Source of the DNA: Strigamia acuminata
Taxonomy: Eukaryota > Arthropoda > Chilopoda > Geophilomorpha > Linotaeniidae
Reading direction: 5' to 3'
Assembly (NCBI GenBank): GCA_949358305.1
Contig: OX442315.1
Coordinates: forward strand, 7,218,427 to 7,282,426
Length of the DNA: 64,000 nucleotides
Of the stretch, positions 1 through 9,416 are shown in pieces; the first letter of the stretch is position 1; every line of letters starts with the position of its first letter. Made by a program: the position numbers and the translations under genes. The notes beneath the pieces were generated by a model, which saw nothing but the letters and a program-made list of their open reading frames with translations, did not search any database and was not told where the DNA came from.

Positions 1-2297
1 TACGCTCGGAGCCAATAATTGTAATAATTTTGGTCTCCTGACTCGAGTTTCTCCTTGGGTAATTCGTTTAGCTTCTTAAATTCCCATTTTCGAACGGGGT
101 TCGGACAGTAGAAGAGGCGTGAGTCGTCCTCTCCGCAGTCGGTCTCGTCTTCGGGGTCTGAAGCTGGGGCTCGTGAGAGGGCGTCTGCCACGACGTTGAA
201 TTTTCCGGGTCGGTATTCAATGATTAAGTCACAAGCCATTAATTCTAGCTGCCAGCGAGCCATTCTTCCGGACGGTTCCTTCAACGCCATTAACCATTTT
301 AGGGCTTCGTGGTCGGTTTGTACGTTGAACTTGGTAAATTCCAGGTATGGTCTGAATTTTCGGATTGCCCAGACGACGGCTAGACATTCTAACTCTGTCG
401 CATTATAATTCTTTTCGGCTGCTTGTAATTTCCGGCTGATGAACATCGTCGGGACCTCTAACATTACTCCGTCGACGTCATGCTTTTGAAGCAACGCAGC
501 ACCTAGGCCAATTCGACTGGCGTCGGTGTGAAGAGTGAATTCTCGATTAAGATCTGGCAGGGGAATCCGTTTTACATCGATCAGCATTTGTTTTATTTTG
601 TTAAACGATGTTTCGCAGTGGTCAGTCCATTCGAACTCTTTATCGTTGCGTAACAGATCTGTGATGGGCGCCGCGACGTCTGCCAAATTTGGGAGTAATC
701 GATTGAAGAAATTCACCATGCCCATGAAACGTTGGACTCCTTTTACATCTTCCGGGGCGGGGAACTGGCTAATGGCCTGGGTCTTTTTCGGGTCGATGGA
801 TAGGCCACCCGTTCCGACTGTGTAACCCAGGAATGCCAATTCTTTGCGGCAAAATTTACTTTTCCCTGGATGGATGTTTAGTCCGGCCTTTGTGAGTCGC
901 TCCATGACGTCATTCACATGCATCAAGTGGTCTGTAAAGGTCTGAGAGACTATTACTATGTCGTCAAGATAAGCCCATGCGTATTTGTGTAAGGCGTCGC
1001 CGAGAACTTTTTCTATTAATTTTTGAAAGGTGGCGGGTGCGTTTACTAACCCGAAGGGCATTACATTAAACATCAGTCGACCCTGCGGTGCCCAAAAAGC
1101 TGTTTTCTCCTTATCCTCTTCCCGCAATTCAACCTGCCAGTAACCCTTGGACAAGTCCATGGTCGTGACCCAGTTAAATGGGGCGAGTTCTCGTAAAATT
1201 GCTTCTATTGATGGCATTTGGATGGGGTCAATGACGGTTATGGCGTTTAAAGGTCTATAATCGATGCAGAGGCGCGGTTCGGAGCCTGGTCGCATGACGA
1301 GGACAATCCTCATTCCATACTCTCCGATGGCGTGCGACACGATCCCTTTTTCGAGCAACTCGTTGCACATTGTTCTTACGATGTGTCTCTTCTGGGGATT
1401 CATAGTCTTAAAAGGCACTCGTACCGGTTTGCCCGTAACCAATTCGATCTCGTGCATTACGTAACTTGTCTTCCCTGGATCTTTATTTAAGTTCTTCGAG
1501 TGCTTCTTGAGCATTTCCTCGAGGAGTTTCGTTTGTTCTTCGCCAAGGTTGGCGTCTGCAGCCAGATTATGTATTAAATTCTCCTCCTGGAGGATAGTAT
1601 TAAATGATTTAAAATTATAGTCTTGGATGAACTTTTTAATTTCGCCTCCTCCCCATTCCTCGTCGTCCTTAGCTTTGTCTAGGAGTTCCGGAGGTATTAT
1701 GGGTAGTCGTGGGTCCTCGTGGTTGTCGATGTAATTCCACGAACGTGTGACTGGGTTGGGCTGGATGTTCATCCGTTCCATCAAATCCATTCCTATCAGC
1801 AGGATTGTGTCTCGGGTTGGTAACACGATGAAGAAATGCTTAATCGTGCCTCCTTCCCATACGAAATCGGTTGATAACGTCCCCACTGCTCTAACTTCTC
1901 CCGCTGCCGTAAGAACTCGAATATTCTCGTTCATCCCCCGTAATTTTCTCTGTATTTTTTCGTCGAGTGATTCGAATAAGTCGGTAGAGATAAACGACTG
2001 ATCCGCTCCCGAGTCGAGTAGTCCCATTAACACCTTTTTGCCGAAAGAGACCGGTATTTTAGCCAGTACGCTCTTTGCTTCTGTTGATAGATTGCAACGA
2101 AGTATTCGCTTTTTAAGAGGATTGGCCCCTTGGTCAAGCGGTAAAGTCATGAAAGCGTTGGCTATGCCGTCTTCGTCTCTTATTTCGAATTTCCGTTTGT
2201 TGGTTGGAGTTGTGACTTCCTCGTTGGCAGCTTCCTCGAAAAATTCCAACAATTTTTTCATTTCTTTAATTTGTTTTTCCACTAGTGTAAGGTCCAT
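1..2297 (-). CDS. pol: Gypsy #1 pol: protease, reverse transcriptase, RNase H (3' end off-window)
   Basis: Retroelement polyprotein that matures Gag and copies the RNA into DNA. Reading on the minus strand from an ATG at 2297, an aspartyl protease motif D-S-G-A lies near 2010. RT follows at about 1500-700, with the catalytic Y-L-D-D at 960-971, and RNase H at about 580-180 (T-D-A-S, then D-H-E-A near 310). Integrase would follow beyond base 1. The frame is open upstream of the ATG into the end of gag and is -1 relative to gag, so expression as a Gag-Pol fusion by -1 frameshifting is possible (inference). No internal stop was noticed. Confidence 0.88.
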   Translation of the reverse strand, partial: MDLTLVEKQIKEMKKLLEFFEEAANEEVTTPTNKRKFEIRDEDGIANAFMTLPLDQGANPLKKRILRCNLSTEAKSVLAKIPVSFGKKVLMGLLDSGADQSFISTDLFESLDEKIQRKLRGMNENIRVLTAAGEVRAVGTLSTDFVWEGGTIKHFFIVLPTRDTILLIGMDLMERMNIQPNPVTRSWNYIDNHEDPRLPIIPPELLDKAKDDEEWGGGEIKKFIQDYNFKSFNTILQEENLIHNLAADANLGEEQTKLLEEMLKKHSKNLNKDPGKTSYVMHEIELVTGKPVRVPFKTMNPQKRHIVRTMCNELLEKGIVSHAIGEYGMRIVLVMRPGSEPRLCIDYRPLNAITVIDPIQMPSIEAILRELAPFNWVTTMDLSKGYWQVELREEDKEKTAFWAPQGRLMFNVMPFGLVNAPATFQKLIEKVLGDALHKYAWAYLDDIVIVSQTFTDHLMHVNDVMERLTKAGLNIHPGKSKFCRKELAFLGYTVGTGGLSIDPKKTQAISQFPAPEDVKGVQRFMGMVNFFNRLLPNLADVAAPITDLLRNDKEFEWTDHCETSFNKIKQMLIDVKRIPLPDLNREFTLHTDASRIGLGAALLQKHDVDGVMLEVPTMFISRKLQAAEKNYNATELECLAVVWAIRKFRPYLEFTKFNVQTDHEALKWLMALKEPSGRMARWQLELMACDLIIEYRPGKFNVVADALSRAPASDPEDETDCGEDDSRLFYCPNPVRKWEFKKLNELPKEKLESGDQNYYNYWLRA

Positions 2298-2329
2298 CTT
2301 TTTCGAAGTTATCGCGAGCGGATGTGGAA

Positions 2330-5209
2330 TTATTTTTGTTCCGCCCGCGAGTTCCAGTTTTTTGTCATACTGTCGAATTTGGCGGTGAGTTCCTTCAAGA
2401 CTTTTTCTTGCTCCTTAGCGAGCAATTTCACTAGCTCTTCTCTCTCTGCGGCCTTGTCGTCGGCTTTTTTCTTTGCCAGTTTCGGGCAGGTCTGACGCCA
2501 GTGGCCGTCCTCGTTGCAGAAATTACAAGGGCTTTTCTTCTTTCCCTCCCGCACAAAAGGCTTTTTGGGGTAGTCTTTCTTCTCAGAAGCCATCTCTGTT
2601 TTCGGGTTGTGATGCTCCGATTTTCTGGACTTCATCTGAGGTCGGTAGCTGGGTGCCAGTTCCTTCCCCATGTTTGCATGTACAACCTCGTTGATACCTT
2701 CGTCGACTTCATCGCTTTCCGAGAATTGCTCAGAATCTTCGCTTACTTCGTCTTCCGACTTTTCCTCGGCGGCGTTAGTTTGCGTGCGATAGGCCTTATT
2801 TGGAGGTGGTAACGGGTTGGAAGCTTGTTGGTTTTTCTTTGAGGGGAGTGGCTCTATACTTCCGTTTAGATAATTTCGCGATTGGAGCAGCTTAGTGGAG
2901 TCTATGCTGCGTTCCTGTATTCGTTGCTGTCGAGCCACTCCTAGAGCTCGTTCTTCTTTTGTCAGATTTTCGTTATACCGAGCATTTACTTCGGTGTGTT
3001 TTTTCTCGACGAAAGCGAGGATGGCTTTGAAATTATCTCCTTTAGGAGCGTTCATTTCTCGTAGGACTTTGGTTGCGGTTTCGTTTAGTCCTTGTTCGAA
3101 GAGAGCTTTCTGAGCGTGTTGGTCAAATGGTTTGTCCATTTCACGAAACAGGCTGTCGGCTCGTTGTACGTACTCCCTCAGAGTTTCCCCGGGAGCTTGC
3201 TTCATAGAGCTTACTCTTTTCTGGATTTCTTGGCTCGTCTCGCCATATTGATTGTGGAACTTTATGACGAAGTCTTCCCAGTTTCGGGGTTGGACATCAG
3301 CGTACCAGATTCGGGCCCGATTTATCAGCATTTCTGGTATTCCGCGCGCAACCATTTCGTCGGGTTCCGCTCCTAAACGGTTAATCGTCAGGGCGACTTC
3401 GTCCAAAAACAAGTTGCCAGCGTTCCAGGATCCGTCGAACTTAATTAGTCTCAGGGTCGTCCACTTGATGTTGTTATCCTTGCGAGAATACAGCCATCGG
3501 TCCGCGGAGTAGCGTTTCAACAATCCTTCGCTTCGATCGTCTTCCTCGGTCTCTTGGCCACGGCTCTGTTGAAGTTTTTGGTCCATGGCTTGAAGGAGTT
3601 CGTCTTTCATCGTCCGTAGTTGGTTGCTTAGCGAGTCAGTCTCACTAGGCAGCGGTGATGATCGTGGGTTGTCGGAAGGGAGGCTTGGGTAATGCGTACC
3701 GTTGCCTGTCAGTCCGAATTGATTGTGTTGAAACGACGTTTGTCCTGATGATCCCACGGCGTTCGGGTTATTCGTGAGGTCTTGCGCTACCGTTGAGTTA
3801 TCGGGGTTCGATTTTTCCGGAGCGGCGGTTCGGCTCAACTTTGTTCCGGGCGGTACCAGGTCGTCCAGTCGGGTCCCCGTGAGGCCTTCATCCGTTTTTC
3901 TGATAAAAACATAGGAGTCTCTTCCAGCATATGCTTCGGCGGCGTGCTTCTTTTCGAGGTGATTTTTAACTGCGTTAATCTCCTCGAGCGTCGGCATGGC
4001 CAGTTTATTTTGACCTGCTTCGTTGCGTATCTGGTTCTTCTGATTTATACATCTGATTAGTTCGGCGTTAGGGTCGCCTTGGTTGGTATTACTGGTTTGG
4101 CCAGTTTTCATTGCAAATGAGTTTTTTATTGCCCATGATTGCGCGCCCTGATTATTCCTCCTATCTTGTATAAACGCCTCGTACAGTTCTCCTTTGACTT
4201 CGTCCGATTCGTTCAAGATGCTATCTAGTCCGTTGACTCGGATACTGCCGTGAGATGCTTGAGAGTCGATACTTTCACTGTCTGACGTTGCTTCGCCGCC
4301 GGTCTCGGACTGCTGTCGATCTGCTCCGACCCGACGTCGTTTCTCCCCGCGTCTGGCCGTGTTATCTGCCGATCGTTTTTCAGTCCTCTGATTTACTAGG
4401 TCGATTACCCGGCTTAGTTCTGCGTAAGGATCCTTGTCCTGATCGATCTCGATGCCGTGTGCGCAGGCCACTCGTGTCACTTCTATTGCTTTGGCTACCA
4501 GCTCCTTAGCTGTGTGAGACCGTTCTGGGGAGCTCTGTACGGAGTTTGGCTCCGAATGCTGGCTTAACCCGTTGCTTGGTGGCCGGATCTGATAGTCCTT
4601 GGCCATTTCTCGTTCGATTATTCTTTGCTTCGCGAGCAATTCTCGAGCCAGCTCGCGCTCCATTGCCGTTTGCTTTTCTTGGCTTTCACGGGCGGCCGCC
4701 ATCTGCTTAGCTTGACGTTCTTGTGCCAAGCTTTGTTCCATGGCAGCTAATTTCTCGCGATGCTCTCTGGCTAAATCTTCCATCAATTCGTTTTTCTTCT
4801 TTTCCAACGCGGCTGTTCTCGCTTGGTCGGCTCGGGTAGCCTCGTTGATAATTGCGGCGCCTGTGCTTGCCGCTTTATTTAGAAGAGTCATTAGATCCAT
4901 TTCACTGGGATCCTTTTCGACTGGTCTGGGGCTTTTCAATCCGAATCGAGGGTTTTCGAACGATTTATTTAACCTGTTTTCTTCGTGAGGGCTTCCTGAT
5001 CCTTCGAATTCGCCTCCCGTGAACGGAAGTTGTCTTGCAAGGGGAAGGCCTTCACCTGATGATTCCGTTGAAACTTCAGTCGAGTTAGTCTCGACTTCTG
5101 GTTCCACGTGGTTCGCTTCTTCCGCTTTTTGGCGTTCGATTTCTTCGGTTTCCTTTCTCTCCTTTTCGTCGTTACGCCTTTTTCTGTCTTCTGCGGTAGT
5201 TTTCGTCAT
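2330..5209 (-). CDS. gag: Gypsy #1 Gag (959 aa) with CCHC zinc knuckle
   Basis: Structural protein of the retrotransposon particle. The N-terminal third (about residues 1-230) is charged and coiled-coil-like, with many Glu, Lys, Arg and Gln. The middle (about 590-800) resembles a retrotransposon Gag capsid region with a W-Y-A-D-V/F-H-N-Q-Y type segment. A CCHC knuckle (C-N-F-C ... G-H ... C) lies near residue 900, followed by a Lys-rich tail. At 959 aa it is long for a gypsy Gag. The ATG at 5209 is the first in a long open frame about 75 nt inside the primer-binding site. The stop lies 33 nt before the first pol ATG. Confidence 0.85.
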   Translation of the reverse strand: MTKTTAEDRKRRNDEKERKETEEIERQKAEEANHVEPEVETNSTEVSTESSGEGLPLARQLPFTGGEFEGSGSPHEENRLNKSFENPRFGLKSPRPVEKDPSEMDLMTLLNKAASTGAAIINEATRADQARTAALEKKKNELMEDLAREHREKLAAMEQSLAQERQAKQMAAARESQEKQTAMERELARELLAKQRIIEREMAKDYQIRPPSNGLSQHSEPNSVQSSPERSHTAKELVAKAIEVTRVACAHGIEIDQDKDPYAELSRVIDLVNQRTEKRSADNTARRGEKRRRVGADRQQSETGGEATSDSESIDSQASHGSIRVNGLDSILNESDEVKGELYEAFIQDRRNNQGAQSWAIKNSFAMKTGQTSNTNQGDPNAELIRCINQKNQIRNEAGQNKLAMPTLEEINAVKNHLEKKHAAEAYAGRDSYVFIRKTDEGLTGTRLDDLVPPGTKLSRTAAPEKSNPDNSTVAQDLTNNPNAVGSSGQTSFQHNQFGLTGNGTHYPSLPSDNPRSSPLPSETDSLSNQLRTMKDELLQAMDQKLQQSRGQETEEDDRSEGLLKRYSADRWLYSRKDNNIKWTTLRLIKFDGSWNAGNLFLDEVALTINRLGAEPDEMVARGIPEMLINRARIWYADVQPRNWEDFVIKFHNQYGETSQEIQKRVSSMKQAPGETLREYVQRADSLFREMDKPFDQHAQKALFEQGLNETATKVLREMNAPKGDNFKAILAFVEKKHTEVNARYNENLTKEERALGVARQQRIQERSIDSTKLLQSRNYLNGSIEPLPSKKNQQASNPLPPPNKAYRTQTNAAEEKSEDEVSEDSEQFSESDEVDEGINEVVHANMGKELAPSYRPQMKSRKSEHHNPKTEMASEKKDYPKKPFVREGKKKSPCNFCNEDGHWRQTCPKLAKKKADDKAAEREELVKLLAKEQEKVLKELTAKFDSMTKNWNSRAEQK

Positions 5210-5283
5210 TTTCTTGCGATATAATGATCGGTCGAAAGATCCCGGTTATTATTTAAAGTTTTGTCGTAAGGTTAGCAAATTCT

Positions 5284-5301
5284 ATCCCGGACAGACCCCC
5301 A
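5284..5301 (-). other. Primer-binding site of gypsy #1
   Basis: Minus-strand sequence TGGGGGTCTGTCCGGGAT begins two bases inside the LTR end. Its form, TGG start then G-rich then TCCGGGAT, is close to primer sites complementary to tRNA-Pro 3' ends (family knowledge). The exact tRNA was not tested. Confidence 0.65.
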
Positions 5302-5303
5302 CG

Positions 5304-5933
5304 TGTCGTGATTCGACTTTGTGGTTAAAGATAATAAATAATAGTACTCGGGAAATACAATATAAGATATAATACTGCTTTATTAAATACGCTTACTAAT
5401 ACAGTAAAGGTTAAGGTGATTCCAATGATGGTCCTCGGATTCTTCTGCGAATACGAGTCGCCGCTAAACAATGGTAGTTCCTATTGTTTAGTCCTACGCG
5501 TGGTCTGTGTTGTTGTCTAGGGTTATTTCCACGTGTTATAACGAACACGCGAGAATTCGCTTTCTCGTGCGAATTAAACGAATATCGCTTGGATATTTAT
5601 TCTAGCGTAGTTTGGCTACGCTAAATAAATGTGGCTGTTGTACAGTTGAATGGTCAGCGGGCACCGGTCCTCGATCAATCCGTGAAACGGCCTGAAAGGT
5701 GAGGTAGATGGTGCTCTTGCTGAAATGTGGTAACTGTAGTGTATATCCGGTCAAGCGTTGGCGTTATATATTAGCCGGAAATGACGTCATATGCAAATCC
5801 TTCTGATTATGCAGGTTCGCAGAAACACGAGACTAGTCAGTCTAGTCGGTATTTCTAGCGCGCTCTAGTGGCGAGGATTAATAACATGATAATCGCCGCT
5901 AATTACTTCTTCAGGTGATGCCGAATCACCACA
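5304..5933 (-). repeat. 5' LTR of gypsy #1 (630 bp)
   Basis: The ends form an imperfect 12-bp inverted repeat: TGTCGTGATTCG at 5304 and CGAATCACCACA ending at 5933. It directly abuts the primer-binding site on one side and LRR coding sequence on the other. On the minus strand U3 is at the right, with a TATA box near 5768. A poly(A) signal AATAAA lies at 5379-5384. Confidence 0.8.
5764..5798 (-). promoter_or_regulatory. LTR promoter: TATA, CRE palindrome, octamer
   Basis: Read on the minus strand, an octamer-like ATTTGCAT (5791-5798) and a perfect CRE/ATF palindrome TGACGTCA (5782-5789) lie just upstream of a TATA stretch (5764-5773). The spacing fits a pol II LTR promoter. Factor binding is inferred from motif identity only. 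Confidence 0.55.
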
Positions 5934-6834
5934 AGCTTAATACCTCTAACATTGGCCAAGCTCGATCAATAAGTCGAATATTTACCGGTGAAACTTTGCT
6001 TAGATAGAGACTCGTCAATCGTTGAGGCCATAATAAAATATTAATATCAAAATGGGGTTCGACATTAAACAAATTTAAGTGTCGTATATTAGGAAAACTG
6101 TTCTTCACGACGAGAATATGTTTGTTAGTAATACTAATGTATTTAGCTTGTTCGAGGGAAAAAGTGCGCCATGTTTTGTTTCTTTCCGCCTGTTCTGCCA
6201 ACTGAAAAAATAATTCGTCCCACCAATCGTGTTCAAACGCTTTTAAAACTTGCAGTTGGTTGAGAACGAACAAACACCCATCAAGTTCAACACCAGTAAA
6301 CAGAATATCCATATTCTCCAGCTTCACGCAACTGCACAACGACCGAAGCCCAACATCTGTGACGTTTATGCTGTGCGTAATGTCGAGATGTGTCAAGAGC
6401 GGACAATTCTTTCCGATTGCGGCAGCAACTTCATCCGTGCAGTTGCTTTTAAACTTCAGGCGTTGAAGTTTTGGTAAACTTTGCACCAGTTTGACTGTGG
6501 ATGCAGTTGAAACTTTTGGATCATCGAAATATTTTTCAAAGTTTAATTCCACAATGTTTACACAAACTTGGCCTATTTTATCGTACAGAGGCGTCAGGTG
6601 GAGATCAAAGTTATCCAAATGGTGTAGTGAGCGGGCGCCGGGATGAATGAAAATGTTCGACGGCAGATAATTGCGTTCGTATTCAAATTGCAGACACAGT
6701 CTTTCAAATATGCTGTTAATAATCGTGGGCGGTCGATTTGTAAGTTGATCTTGCATTTTTTTCTCCTCAAACCGAGTGGTCGTCACATTTAAGCACAAGT
6801 CCTCCAAACTCGTTGCTGATTTCCTGCGTGGCAT
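5934..6834 (-). pseudogene. LRR (BC-box-like) gene copy 1, truncated by LTR insertion
   Basis: Intronless LRR gene of the same family as 7421-8731 and 45754-47055, which encode 433-436 aa. Here about 300 codons remain. The frame is intact until the gypsy LTR at 5933, where two foreign codons and a TGA follow. The N-terminus (S-L-E-D-L-C-L-N-V-T) fits an elongin BC-box, and cysteine-type LRRs follow from about residue 115 (C-P-L-L-T-H-L ... V-T-D-V-G-L). The missing third should lie left of the window beyond the retrotransposon. A truncated LRR protein could still be made, but the C-terminal repeats are lost. Confidence 0.8.
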
Positions 6835-6917
6835 GTCGACTGTGTGGGGCAGAGCTAATGACTAGAAGTCTCCAATAAATTGTTTACATACGGGCGAAAC
6901 GTGTGGTGCACGTTTGG

Positions 6918-6936
6918 TATAAATATCTATGATTGG
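6918..6936 (-). promoter_or_regulatory. Core promoter of LRR copy 1
   Basis: On the minus strand a CCAAT box (6932-6936) is followed by a TATA-like TATTTATA (6918-6925), about 85-100 bp before the ATG at 6834. The same block is preserved in the gene-less remnant at 45233-45440. Confidence 0.45.
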
Positions 6937-7420
6937 CTGCGTCTCAGGCAACGAATTTGCTCAAATTTGTTGAAATTTGATGTGACTCCAAAACCTGATG
7001 ATTTTAATGTATAATTGCATTTGAGTGTTTGGTTAAGTCCAAATTGGTATTTTCAAGTGCAATAACAATTGATCTTAAAACTCAATGTTTAGGAAAAATG
7101 TTCTTCCATAATCCCTAATCAAACCGATGCAATGTTTACCGCCTTTATCGTGTTTTTAATAATTGTTTATTGGTTGTGTGAAGTGTTTGTGTATTTTATT
7201 AGATTTGTCATAATTTGAGTTATTTGATGAAGATATTATGTTTTTGGATTTAATTTAGATTTACTGTATTTTAGTAATAGTTACTGTTTAATTTGGTAAT
7301 TTTGAATTGGGGTTTAATTTGATTGTGTGTTTGTTTAGTTAAAATTTGAATTTATTTGTGATTGCCATAGGGCCAGTTTTTTGAGAACTTTGGAAAGAAC
7401 ATTTGTTTTGCTGATCCACG
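6937..7420. other. Spacer between LRR copies 1 and 2
   Basis: AT-rich, T-biased sequence on the plus strand with no convincing gene. It should contain the 3' UTR of LRR copy 2 (reading leftward from 7421). Confidence 0.4.
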
Positions 7421-8731
7421 TTATATTAACTCGAGATCCAAATTGTTAAGTTTCACATAACTGTTAATTTTCTTAAAAGCCGAAGCGCCAATCTTACTAC
7501 AAGACCGGATCTCTAACTTATTCAGTGGATTCTCCAGGCCCAACAACTTAATTACCGAGGTTGAAGTAATAAAGTCGCACGATGCAAGTTCTAAACTTTT
7601 CAAATTTTCTAGCGCATTTGATTCAATAAGTTCCGAAAATAATTTGTCAGAAACTTCTATTCCGCAATTCCAAAAAGACAACTTTTCCAATCTTGTACAT
7701 GGTACCAATAACGTGTTCATTTGTTGTTCGGCAATGAATGCACCTGAAAAACAGTGCAAATGCAGTTTACGAAGGTTTTTCAATCGAGCATCAATAATAC
7801 CATCACTTTCATTGACAATTGTACAACCGTTTAATGTTAATTTCTCTAACATTGGCCAAGCGCGATCAATGAGTCGAATATTGACCAGTCTAACTTCATA
7901 CAGATGAAGACTCGTCAATCGTTGAGGCCACGTTAAAATATTAAAATCCAGATTGGTTGCTCTTCTCAACCGTAAGCGTCTTAAATTCGGAAAAATGATT
8001 CTCAGCATGGGAATATGTTCGTTATTCATGTACGGAACTTTTTCGATGGAATAAGTGCGCGATGTTTCGTGTCTATTCGACTGTTGTGCCACCTCAAAAA
8101 ATAATTGTGGCCACTTGCCGTGCTCAAACACTTTTAATTTGGGCAGTTGATTGAGAACGAACAAACACCCATCGACTGTGGCATGAGTTGATTCAATATT
8201 TAAATACTCCAGCTGGACGCAACTGCTTAAAGCCCGGAGTCCACTGTCGGTAAGTTGAAAGCACCACGAAAGGTTGAGATGTGTCAAGAGTGGACAATTC
8301 TTTCCGATTGCAGCAGCGACTTCATCCTTGAATTCATAAATACACTCAATGTCTAAGCGTTGAAGTTTTGGCAAACATTGCATCAGTTTGATTTGGGATG
8401 CAATTGACACTTTTTCACGTTCGACATCTCCCAAATCTTCTCCCGCGCGTAAAGCCACAAGGTTTTTGCACTCTTTTCCTATTTGACCGTATAGAGCAGA
8501 CTTGGTCACACGAAACAGATTCAAATGATGTAGTGACACGGCGCCGGAATAAATGAAAATGTTTGTAGGCAAATATTTAACGGTACACAGACAGAGTCTT
8601 TCATATACATTATTAATTAGCGTGGGTGGTTGATTGACCAGTTCATCTTGTAGCTGTTTCTCTTCAAAACGAGCAGTCACCACATTCAAACACAATTCTT
8701 CCAGACTCGAAGCTGATTTCCTGCGTGGCAT
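7421..8731 (-). CDS. LRR protein, BC-box-like N-terminus (copy 2, intact, 436 aa)
   Basis: Single-exon gene with no internal stops. Residues 8-17 read S-L-E-E-L-C-L-N-V-V, which fits the elongin-BC box consensus (S/T-L-x-x-x-C-x-x-x-aliphatic). A hydrophobic-P-x-x region follows about 20 residues on (N-Q-P-P-T-L-I), as in Cul2-box proteins. From about residue 115 there are leucine-rich repeats of the cysteine-containing type (C-P-L-L-T-H-L-N-L-S-W-C-F-Q-L-T-D-S-G-L-R-A-L), continuing to the C-terminus. By analogy with LRR-1, ZYG-11 and FEM1 proteins it may be a substrate receptor for a CUL2-elongin ubiquitin ligase; this is inference from a short motif. A divergent F-box-like LRR protein is the alternative. 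The ATG shares its context (MPRRKS) with copies 1 and 3. Confidence 0.72.
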   Translation of the reverse strand: MPRRKSASSLEELCLNVVTARFEEKQLQDELVNQPPTLINNVYERLCLCTVKYLPTNIFIYSGAVSLHHLNLFRVTKSALYGQIGKECKNLVALRAGEDLGDVEREKVSIASQIKLMQCLPKLQRLDIECIYEFKDEVAAAIGKNCPLLTHLNLSWCFQLTDSGLRALSSCVQLEYLNIESTHATVDGCLFVLNQLPKLKVFEHGKWPQLFFEVAQQSNRHETSRTYSIEKVPYMNNEHIPMLRIIFPNLRRLRLRRATNLDFNILTWPQRLTSLHLYEVRLVNIRLIDRAWPMLEKLTLNGCTIVNESDGIIDARLKNLRKLHLHCFSGAFIAEQQMNTLLVPCTRLEKLSFWNCGIEVSDKLFSELIESNALENLKSLELASCDFITSTSVIKLLGLENPLNKLEIRSCSKIGASAFKKINSYVKLNNLDLELI

Positions 8732-8765
8732 AACGACGGTGGAAACGTTTACGAATGATTGAACC

Positions 8766-8792
8766 GACTTGAACGTGTTGTTTATACGAGAC
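8766..8792 (-). promoter_or_regulatory. Core promoter motif of LRR copy 2
   Basis: On the minus strand TATAAA (8781-8786) is followed by CAACACGTTCAAG about 50 bp before the ATG. The same TATAAACAACACGTTCAAG block recurs before copy 4 (47203-47221), and its downstream half recurs before copy 3, marking a shared family promoter. Confidence 0.55.
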
Positions 8793-9135
8793 GAGGCAAA
8801 ACGTATGATGGACGTCCTTATCTTCGCCTATTATTCATTGTGACATTGTTGGCAACATAAACTTTGTGTTTCGGCTAGGACAATTAGTTCAAAAACCTGT
8901 GGGAATTTTATATGCGTGACTCTTGTTTAAAGAAGTATCCTCATAAAATAAATTGCAAGTAGTTTATGATATCAATTTTAAAATTAGAAGATGAAGCATT
9001 GCTTGGGATTCACTGCAGCTCGTGCTCCTCTCAAGTCAATCAGTTTGATTAGGAACGTACAGGTCCAGTGTTTGTTTAATGTTTCGTATTTGTTTATATG
9101 AAAAACACTTAATCATTTCGCAAATATCACAAGTC
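8793..9135. other. Upstream flank of LRR copy 2
   Basis: No gene seen. Sequence from about 8840 to 9065 aligns with 47277-47487 upstream of LRR copy 4. This shows that the two LRR genes belong to duplicated blocks. Confidence 0.5.
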
Positions 9136-9140
9136 GTAGT

Positions 9141-9248
9141 TGTAACATGTCTATGTTGAGAGAGAAAGCATGAGCGCGTTGGTTGCGATTTAGGTAACTT
9201 TACTAACTGCCGATAGGTGGCGCCACTGACTGGGCGCACTATGTTACA
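9141..9248 (-). repeat. 3' LTR of gypsy #2 (108 bp)
   Basis: Identical by eye to 19187-19294. At 108 bp it is very short for a gypsy LTR. Target duplication GTAGT lies at 9136-9140. Confidence 0.92.
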
Positions 9249-9416
9249 TCCCCCTTACAAAAGATAAATGCTTTACAAAAAGAACGTGATAACAAACGAA
9301 ATGCGATTACAACCAAACAATGAGTATTATAAATAAACGAAAGAGTATTATACGAACAAATGAGTATTATTAAAAACGATCCACACAAACAAAGTTCAAG
9401 AGTCTTTCTTCTGCCT

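Larger units (their letters stand above)
1..5933 (-). mobile_element. Ty3/gypsy LTR retrotransposon #1, cut by window edge
   Basis: On the minus strand the order is LTR (5304-5933), primer-binding site, gag (5209 to 2330) and pol (2297 to beyond base 1). Integrase and the 3' LTR lie outside the window to the left. The element has inserted into LRR gene copy 1, whose reading frame runs straight into the LTR. Because the far end is missing, the target duplication cannot be checked; its near copy would be at about 5934-5938. The parts seen are open, so the element may be recent. Confidence 0.9.
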
